In this document: positions 6,332-11,878 of the stretch, piece by piece
How the letters are laid out: the number at the start of each line of letters is the position of its first letter
Numbering within the stretch: position 1 is the stretch's first letter
Source of the DNA: Desulfobacteraceae bacterium UBA2230
GTDB lineage: Bacteria; Desulfobacterota; Desulfobacteria; Desulfobacterales; Desulfosarcinaceae
Direction of reading: 5' to 3'
DNA length: 11,878 bases
Assembly: GCA_002348005.1 (NCBI GenBank)
Contig: DDYQ01000261.1
Location: 1 to 11,878 of the forward strand
Notes under the pieces: generated by a model
Told to the model about the DNA's origin: nothing
Databases searched by the model: none
What the model saw: the letters and a program-made list of their open reading frames with translations, nothing else
Program-made: the position numbers and the translations under genes

Positions 6332-7366
6332 ATGATACCAAATCAACTGCACACCAGCACTGCTGTTCCGGAGGATGATCTCGAAGGCTATCGTATCGTG
6401 AATGAAGCCGTTGAGGTCCTCAAACTGGAAGCCGACAGTGTCCGCAGACTTTCCGAACGGGTTGACCATCGCTTCGTCAAGATGGTGGAACTGATCTGCC
6501 GATCCAAAGGTCGTGTGATCGTCGCCGGAATTGGAAAATCCGGCATTATCGGCCGCAAGCTGGCCGCCACCCTGAACAGCACCGGTACCCGCGCTCTCTA
6601 CCTGCATCCGGTTGAAGCCATGCACGGTGACCTGGGGATGGTCTGCCCGGATGATATCCTGCTGGCCCTCTCGGCCAGCGGAGAGACCGGTGAACTCAAT
6701 CTCCTGCTGCCCAATGTCCGCAAACTCGGCTGTCCTATTATTGCCTTTACCGGCAAGGCAGATTCCACCCTCGCCCGGCTCAGCGATATCGTGATCGATG
6801 TGCAGGTCGAAAAAGAAGCCTGTCCGCTCGGGTTGGCGCCGACCTGCTCCACCACCGCCATGCTGGCTATGGGCGACGCCCTGGCTGTGGTTCTGATCAA
6901 TCGAAAACATTTCAAGAGCGCCGATTTTAAACGCTTTCATCCAGGAGGCGCTTTGGGGCAGCGCCTGGCCCGCAACGTGGGTGATATCATGCTGACCGGC
7001 CCCGCAATTCCCCACGTAAAAACGGGAACGCCTGTATTAAAAGCCATCGCTGAAATGAACCGTCACAATCTGGGCGTTATTCTCATCCTGAACAAGGGCG
7101 GCCTGCTCGGCGGTATCATTACCGACGGAGATATCCGGCGTGCCGTGGCTGCCGGAACGCCGATCCATGAATTGGCGGTGGAGGCGTTGATGACCACCGG
7201 GCCCCACCATGCCCGACCCGATACACCGGCTTACGACGCGCTGAACACCATGGAGAAACACCAGATCACCGTCCTGCCGATCATCGACGCCCGCGGCAGA
7301 GTCAAAGGCATACTGCATCTGCACGACATACTGGGCAAGGGCGAATTTAAGTTCAACGGTTTGTGA
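6332..7366 (+). CDS. kdsD: Arabinose-5-phosphate isomerase (KdsD/KpsF/GutQ family)
   Basis: This enzyme converts ribulose 5-phosphate to arabinose 5-phosphate, the first committed precursor of Kdo for lipopolysaccharide. The 344 residues form a sugar isomerase (SIS) domain (about 45-190) and a CBS pair (about 215-270 and 283-338). The SIS motifs are GIGKSG (66-71), HPVEAMHGDLG (92-102) and SASGETGE (114-121). Aligned with a constant offset of 10, the four catalytic residues of E. coli KdsD (Lys59, Glu111, Glu152, His193) are all kept: K69, E121, E162 and H203 in RFHPGGALGQ. The start has GAGGA at 6321-6325, six bases before ATG. It leads a probable operon with the phosphofructokinase gene 42 bases downstream. 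No capsule genes are nearby, so a housekeeping KdsD role is more likely than a capsule-linked KpsF. Confidence 0.95.
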   Translation: MIPNQLHTSTAVPEDDLEGYRIVNEAVEVLKLEADSVRRLSERVDHRFVKMVELICRSKGRVIVAGIGKSGIIGRKLAATLNSTGTRALYLHPVEAMHGDLGMVCPDDILLALSASGETGELNLLLPNVRKLGCPIIAFTGKADSTLARLSDIVIDVQVEKEACPLGLAPTCSTTAMLAMGDALAVVLINRKHFKSADFKRFHPGGALGQRLARNVGDIMLTGPAIPHVKTGTPVLKAIAEMNRHNLGVILILNKGGLLGGIITDGDIRRAVAAGTPIHELAVEALMTTGPHHARPDTPAYDALNTMEKHQITVLPIIDARGRVKGILHLHDILGKGEFKFNGL

Positions 7367-7408
7367 TTCCCGCCGCGAGCTGCATCTTGCGACCAGGACA
7401 GGAAAACT

Positions 7409-8746
7409 ATGTTGATGGAGATGGACAATATTGAAACCAAGATCATCCGCCTGGGAAATGCCCGGGTCGATTCACCTTTGATCGCCGGATACAACTCACG
7501 AAATCAACCCTTTGTGAACGACAGCGACCGTGTACTGATTGAAATCCGGGAGAGAGAAACACAGGAGCGGCTGAAACGCGGCGAAACCCTGAGCTCCTTC
7601 GAACTGGCCGGTCCCCGCCAGAAGATCTATTTCGATCCCAGCAAATTGCGCTGTGCCGTGGTGACCTGCGGCGGATTGTGTCCCGGCCTCAATGACATCA
7701 TCCGTTCGGTCGTGCTGGAGTTGTACCATCATTACGGTGTGCGCAATATTTACGGCATACGATACGGGCTTCAAGGATTCATTCCGCGCTATGGCCACGA
7801 GGTGATCGAATTGAAGCCCTCCCGCGTGACCAGCATCATGGACATGGGCGGCTCTATTCTGGGATCATCGCGCGGCCCCCAGGATATCAATGAAATTGTC
7901 GACAGCCTGGAGCGAATGAACATCGGGATTCTCTTCATGGTGGGCGGCGATGGAACCATCCGTGCGGCCGTTGCCATTTCCGATGCGATTTTGGAGCGCG
8001 GGCTGAAAATCAGTGTGGTCGGCATCCCCAAAACCATTGATAACGATATCTACCTGGTATCCCAATCCTTTGGCTTCGATACCGCCGTCGATGTTTCCAC
8101 GCAGGCCATCACCGGTGCCCACAATGAAGCCCAAGGCTATCCCAATGGCATCGGGCTGATCAAGCTGATGGGGCGCCACTCGGGCTTTATCGCCGCCACC
8201 GCAGCTCTGGCGCAGCAGGACGTCAACTTTGTATTGATTCCGGAAGTCGATTTCGACCTCGACGGACCTGAAGGCTTTCTCACGGCACTGGAGAAACGAT
8301 TGGCCACACGCGGCCACGCGGTGATCATCGTCGCCGAAGGTGCAGGTCAACACTTTTTCGAAAACACCCCTGAAGAGCGCGACGAATCGGGCAACATCCG
8401 GCTCAAGGACATCGGCATATTCCTGAAGAATCGTATCATCCAGCACTTTAAGGGGCGCGGCATCGAGATCAACATCAAATATATCGATCCCAGCTACATG
8501 ATCCGCAGTTTGCCGGCCAATGCAAATGACAGCGTCTTCTGCGGATTCCTGGGGCGTTCGGCGGTGCACGCCGGCATGGCCGGAAAAACCAAGCTGATCA
8601 TATCGCGCTGGAACAATCACTTCGTGCATGTTCCCATGGAGGCGTCGGTCGGAAAACGCAAGCAAGTGGCGCCGGATGGCGAACTTTGGTCGGCCGTTCT
8701 GGAAGCCACCGGCCAGGGGCTACTTAAAGTGGGCGGTGAGACTTAG
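7409..8746 (+). CDS. 6-phosphofructokinase, ATP-type of the Trypanosoma-like (long PPi-PFK-related) clade
   Basis: This cytoplasmic enzyme phosphorylates fructose 6-phosphate to fructose 1,6-bisphosphate. At 445 residues it is longer than E. coli PfkA (320) because of an N-terminal extension of about 80 residues. Motifs: CGGLCPGLND (87-96), GGDGT (179-183), PKTIDND (207-213, catalytic Asp D211), MGRHSG (254-259) and PEVDFDLDG (278-286). The Gly after GGD is typical of ATP users, whereas Lys in PKTIDND is typical of pyrophosphate users. This combination occurs in ATP-dependent enzymes of the trypanosome type, so ATP is the better guess, though pyrophosphate is not excluded. The start has AGGA about 6 bases before ATG; in-frame ATGs at 7415 and 7421 are alternatives. 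It follows kdsD in the same direction and ends 50 bases from convergent waaA. Confidence 0.9.
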   Translation: MLMEMDNIETKIIRLGNARVDSPLIAGYNSRNQPFVNDSDRVLIEIRERETQERLKRGETLSSFELAGPRQKIYFDPSKLRCAVVTCGGLCPGLNDIIRSVVLELYHHYGVRNIYGIRYGLQGFIPRYGHEVIELKPSRVTSIMDMGGSILGSSRGPQDINEIVDSLERMNIGILFMVGGDGTIRAAVAISDAILERGLKISVVGIPKTIDNDIYLVSQSFGFDTAVDVSTQAITGAHNEAQGYPNGIGLIKLMGRHSGFIAATAALAQQDVNFVLIPEVDFDLDGPEGFLTALEKRLATRGHAVIIVAEGAGQHFFENTPEERDESGNIRLKDIGIFLKNRIIQHFKGRGIEINIKYIDPSYMIRSLPANANDSVFCGFLGRSAVHAGMAGKTKLIISRWNNHFVHVPMEASVGKRKQVAPDGELWSAVLEATGQGLLKVGGET

Positions 8747-8796
8747 CAGGCTGTTGCATCGGCATGGACGCTGAGGCGAAATTGTTTCAACAACCG

Positions 8797-10092
8797 CTAC
8801 GCCCCGGCCAGTAAGCGGCTCAGCACCTGGGCGTGTTTGGCGGCGGCACCGCGATGGCTCAGAATGGCACGACGGGCGGAATCGCCTATCACCCGTGTGT
8901 CCCCTGGGGTCTGCAGCCACTGCAGTGCCACTGAGGCTATTTCCCGGGCATCGTGAACCATGACGCTTCCGCCGCCCCGACGAATCAACTCGCATGCATC
9001 GGCGAAGTCTTCCATTGACGGCCCGTGCATCACGGCTTTTCCCCAAATCGCAGGCTCCAGCACATTCTGTCCGCCTTTGGGCACCAGACTGCCGCCGCAG
9101 AAGACAAAATCGGCAATACTGTAAGTGGCGGAAAGTTCGCCCATGGTATCGAGGAGGACGATTTTCGCTTTGCGCGGCCGGTCACTGTCAATCTGGCTGC
9201 GCCTTTGACTGGGCCAGCCCCTCTCCCGGATCCAGGTTTCGATCTGTGAGACCCTGTCCGTATGGCGAGGCGCAATAATCAGGATCGTCTCCGGGAAAAG
9301 CCTGCTGATTTCCGCAAATGCATCCAGCAGGGCCATTTCTTCAGGGTGGCGCGTGCTTCCGGCAACCATCACCGGCGTTCCAGGCCGGAGGTTGTAGAGT
9401 GCCGCCGCCCACTGCCTTGCCTCGCCGGTCTCAGCGGCGCCGTCGAATTTTGCATTCCCATTGACGACTATGCGATCCGGCGGTGCACCCAGCGAAGCGA
9501 TGCGATCGGCGTCCTCGGCGGAAATCATGCTGAAGGCATCAACGTGGGCCAGGGTATGCTGCATCAACGAACGAATCTTGCGATACTTTCGAATGGAACG
9601 CACCGATATGCGCCCGTTCAGCAGAGCGATCCGGATGCCCGCGCGATGCGCCCCGATGATCAGGTTGGGCCAGATTTCCGTTTCAAGCAGGCCGAGTACC
9701 CTCGGCTTCACCATTCTGAGGGCGATTTGATTCGGGCCATCCACATCCAGTGGTGCGTAGAAGCTTGGAATCCGGTCTCCGAACAGTGCCCTGGCTCGGC
9801 TCAGCCCCTGCTCGGTGGTGGCCGAAAGCGCCAGACGGCATCCGGGTCGAACCATTCGGATGTTTTTGACAATCGAGGCCGCCACGCCCACCTCACCCAC
9901 CGAGGCGGCATGCAGCCATATGGAAACAGACGGCTGTAACTGTTTGCGCAAGTTCCGTGGATAGAACCCGACGCGCTGGTAAATCCGATTGACGTCCCTT
10001 CCCTTGAGCAGATGATGCAACCACCAGGTGGGTATCAGGGCCATGCTGCCGGCGGTCCCGAGCGCTTTATATGCCCAGTACATGACGCTCAT
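8797..10092 (-). CDS. waaA: 3-deoxy-D-manno-octulosonic acid (Kdo) transferase WaaA
   Basis: WaaA transfers Kdo from CMP-Kdo to lipid A precursor at the cytoplasmic face of the inner membrane. The 431-residue protein is a GT-B glycosyltransferase (family 30) with a short hydrophobic N-terminal anchor (about 10-28). Signatures: HAASVGE (61-67), whose final Glu E67 aligns with the catalytic Glu; LLETEIWPN (135-143); NGNAKFD (211-217); AGSTRHPEE (244-252); IIAPRHTDR (272-280); and GSLVPKGGQNVLEP (334-347) in the nucleotide-sugar-binding half. The number of Kdo units it adds cannot be read from sequence. The start at 10092 overlaps the stop of the upstream gene as ATGA, a classic coupling arrangement; a second in-frame ATG at 10083 is possible. 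No ribosome site is needed if translation is coupled. Confidence 0.94.
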   Translation of the reverse strand: MSVMYWAYKALGTAGSMALIPTWWLHHLLKGRDVNRIYQRVGFYPRNLRKQLQPSVSIWLHAASVGEVGVAASIVKNIRMVRPGCRLALSATTEQGLSRARALFGDRIPSFYAPLDVDGPNQIALRMVKPRVLGLLETEIWPNLIIGAHRAGIRIALLNGRISVRSIRKYRKIRSLMQHTLAHVDAFSMISAEDADRIASLGAPPDRIVVNGNAKFDGAAETGEARQWAAALYNLRPGTPVMVAGSTRHPEEMALLDAFAEISRLFPETILIIAPRHTDRVSQIETWIRERGWPSQRRSQIDSDRPRKAKIVLLDTMGELSATYSIADFVFCGGSLVPKGGQNVLEPAIWGKAVMHGPSMEDFADACELIRRGGGSVMVHDAREIASVALQWLQTPGDTRVIGDSARRAILSHRGAAAKHAQVLSRLLAGA

Positions 10093-11878
10093 CGGTACGG
10101 GATTTCAACGAACTGACCACCTTTGACGCCCAGCAGGTAAAGGTGCTTGATCGCTTCGCCATTCTGATCAAAAGACAAGGGGCCGGTCACACCCTCCGTT
10201 AAAGAGGACTGCAGCAGAAGATTCCGCAAATCATGGCGCATCCGTATGTCCGGATTGGCCATGAGGGTGAAGACCAGCCGGGCGCTGTCAAAGGCAAACG
10301 CCTCGATGGAGCCGGGATCGGAATTATAGGTATCCCGGTAGAGCTGCACGAATCGCTGGACCGTTTCGGATTGACTCTCTTTGAAGAAGCCATCCACCAG
10401 CACAGCATGATTCAGGTAATCCCGGCACATATCGATTAGTTGAGTTGAATGCCACAGGTTCGTCCCGGCCAGATAGACCCCCTGGATATCGTTGTACGCC
10501 ACCTGAGGGATGATCAGGCCCGCCTTTTGGGGCGCATCCGGAATAAAAAGGACTTCAAAATCGACATTCACTTCATCGTCATACCTGTCGGAACGTGCGG
10601 AGTCGGAAGCCTTGCTCCTGGCCTTGGCCGGGGTTTGATGATAGAGGCCGCTGAGGCGTGTTACCGGGTCGAAAAAAGGTGCCGGCACATCGGATCCCGG
10701 CGGTTGGTTGGGATGACGGATCGCTTGAACCGAGGAACGCAGCGCCAAATCGGCTGGTACCGGGTGATGCGTTCCTTTGATTTTTTTGAAGGCCAGCGTA
10801 AAATCGGTTTCATTGCTCTCGTAGCCCTCCACCCCCACGACCCTGCCGCCCTGCCGTACGACCTCCTCCCAGAACATTGCCCGGAACGTCTTCCCATACT
10901 GATCGTTGGGATGCATAATGGCGAAATTATGCAGACCCATGGCGTTTACGAAATAGTGCACCAAGGCCTGCACCTGGCTCTGGGGGGTGATGAAATGGCG
11001 AAAGACGTAATCACCGCTGGCGATATCCGTCTTCTGCGTAAAGGTGATCATCGGGATCTGCAGGCGCTGAGCCTCCCTGGCGGCGGCCGGTGCCGTGACC
11101 ATGGGACCCAGGATGATTCCCGCTTTGGCCTCGACCAGTTCCTGCACGGCCTCTATGGCACGCGAGTCCTCGGAAGCAGTGTCTTTGATCAGTAACTTAA
11201 TAGGCAGTGGCGCCGGCCCGCTTTGCATCGCATTCAAGGCCAGCTCGATGCCGTTGAGTGCCCGCTGGCCGTATAGCTCATACGAACCGCTCAAGGGCAG
11301 CAGGCATCCCACCGTCAGAGGCGCGAACTGCAGGCGCTGGAGGAGACCGGCCACCAACTCGCGGGCATTGCTGCTTTCAGAATGCTGAGGATACGCCTTG
11401 AGAAAGGCGATTAGTATATCCGCAGCGTCACCGTAATTTTCCGCCATCACCTGGGCCATGGCGAATTGATACATCAGATCAGCGCGAAACGGCTCTTCCT
11501 CTATGTGATCCCAGATCTGTTCGACCTCGGCACCCTTCAAACGCGGAATGGTTTCCTTCAACCGGACCGCCCACTGCTCCTTCTCGTTTCCCTCAGTGGT
11601 TTGAAAGAGCCGATATTGAAAAAGAGCTGAATTCGCCGCATCGCCCACCGCAGCATACAACTCAGCCAGCCGCTGCCACACCTGCAGTCGAATCGGATCG
11701 GTGGGTTGCGCCGCATCCATTTGTATGGCGTGCTCCAAAGCCTCCGTTGGGCGATTTTGGCGGGCAAGTAGATCAATGACCCTCAGGCGGACCTCGTCGG
11801 CATGGGGACTGGACCCAAATTCATTCAACATCCGCTGAAAGAAGGCCTGGGCGGTGTCGAACTGGCCTTGCCCCTGGT
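10089..11878 (-). CDS. TPR plus periplasmic-binding-fold protein, penicillin-binding-protein activator (LpoA)-like, 5' end cut by window
   Basis: The gene runs off the right edge; the frame is open to 11878 beyond the internal ATG at 11831, so its start, and any signal peptide, are not visible. Numbering from that ATG, residues 1-165 are helical and TPR-like (repeated L-x-x-LY-x-x-G/A-patterns, tails such as AFLKAYPQHSES). From about 171 a type I periplasmic-binding domain follows: TVGCLLPLSGSYELYGQRAL, ILGPMVTAPAA, FAIMHPNDQYGKTF, DFEVLFIPD and GVYLAGTNLW. TPR followed by this fold is the layout of LpoA, the outer-membrane lipoprotein that activates a peptidoglycan synthase. The similarity is architectural, so function is inferred. 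A hydrophilic insert occupies about 353-422. Four-base overlap with waaA implies one envelope operon. Confidence 0.82.
   Translation of the reverse strand, partial: QGQGQFDTAQAFFQRMLNEFGSSPHADEVRLRVIDLLARQNRPTEALEHAIQMDAAQPTDPIRLQVWQRLAELYAAVGDAANSALFQYRLFQTTEGNEKEQWAVRLKETIPRLKGAEVEQIWDHIEEEPFRADLMYQFAMAQVMAENYGDAADILIAFLKAYPQHSESSNARELVAGLLQRLQFAPLTVGCLLPLSGSYELYGQRALNGIELALNAMQSGPAPLPIKLLIKDTASEDSRAIEAVQELVEAKAGIILGPMVTAPAAAREAQRLQIPMITFTQKTDIASGDYVFRHFITPQSQVQALVHYFVNAMGLHNFAIMHPNDQYGKTFRAMFWEEVVRQGGRVVGVEGYESNETDFTLAFKKIKGTHHPVPADLALRSSVQAIRHPNQPPGSDVPAPFFDPVTRLSGLYHQTPAKARSKASDSARSDRYDDEVNVDFEVLFIPDAPQKAGLIIPQVAYNDIQGVYLAGTNLWHSTQLIDMCRDYLNHAVLVDGFFKESQSETVQRFVQLYRDTYNSDPGSIEAFAFDSARLVFTLMANPDIRMRHDLRNLLLQSSLTEGVTGPLSFDQNGEAIKHLYLLGVKGGQFVEIPYR

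Noticed and set aside
6010..6335. Three overlapping plus-strand open frames in the mscS-kdsD gap
   Set aside because: No protein-family character, no good ribosome site, all three frames open together as expected from a GC-rich noncoding stretch.
8749..8795. Imperfect inverted repeat (GGCTGTTG and CAACAACC) between the convergent phosphofructokinase and waaA genes, considered as a shared terminator
   Set aside because: Eight pairs with one mismatch, a 31-base loop and no T tract; too weak to call.

Overview
This 11.9 kb window looks like an ordinary chromosomal stretch of a Gram-negative bacterium, most likely a sulfate-reducer-type deltaproteobacterium (Desulfobacterota). Three things suggest this: two enzymes of the Kdo step of lipopolysaccharide synthesis, a small cysteine-rich protein of the PxxKW family (which I associate with deltaproteobacteria), and a phosphofructokinase of the Trypanosoma-like clade. 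The lineage is inferred from protein style; no rRNA is present. I see no mobile element, CRISPR array, tRNA or phage gene.

Layout. 1-594 (+): 3' part of truA, broken by an in-frame TAA. 673-1164 (+): stand-alone cyclic-nucleotide-binding-domain protein. 1171-3006 (-): CLC anion transporter with two CBS domains, directly coupled to the PLP aminotransferase gene upstream of it at 3009-4325 (-), which has a candidate promoter at 4440-4466. 4559-4843 (-): PxxKW cysteine-rich protein, with one intrinsic terminator behind it (4508-4540) and another, belonging to the preceding gene, in front of it (4884-4916). 4993-5844 (-): MscS-type mechanosensitive channel. 5845-6331: gene-free divergent gap. 6332-7366 (+) and 7409-8746 (+): arabinose-5-phosphate isomerase KdsD and an ATP-type phosphofructokinase, a likely two-gene operon. 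8797-10092 (-): Kdo transferase WaaA. 10089 to the right edge (-): TPR plus periplasmic-binding-fold protein resembling penicillin-binding-protein activators; it overlaps waaA by 4 bases, and its 5' end lies outside the window.

How the genes fit together. KdsD makes arabinose 5-phosphate, the precursor of Kdo, and WaaA puts Kdo onto lipid A, so the right half has an outer-envelope theme, joined by the LpoA-like protein. Phosphofructokinase sits at the sugar-phosphate branch point next to KdsD. The left half mixes tRNA modification, a nucleotide sensor, anion transport, amino-acid metabolism and osmotic protection, with no obvious shared pathway. The points most worth checking are the nonsense codon in truA, unusual residues at the ion-pathway positions of the CLC protein, the terminator-bracketed PxxKW gene with its internal repeat, and the mixed active-site signature of the phosphofructokinase. 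I did not find convincing evidence of a new biological system here.
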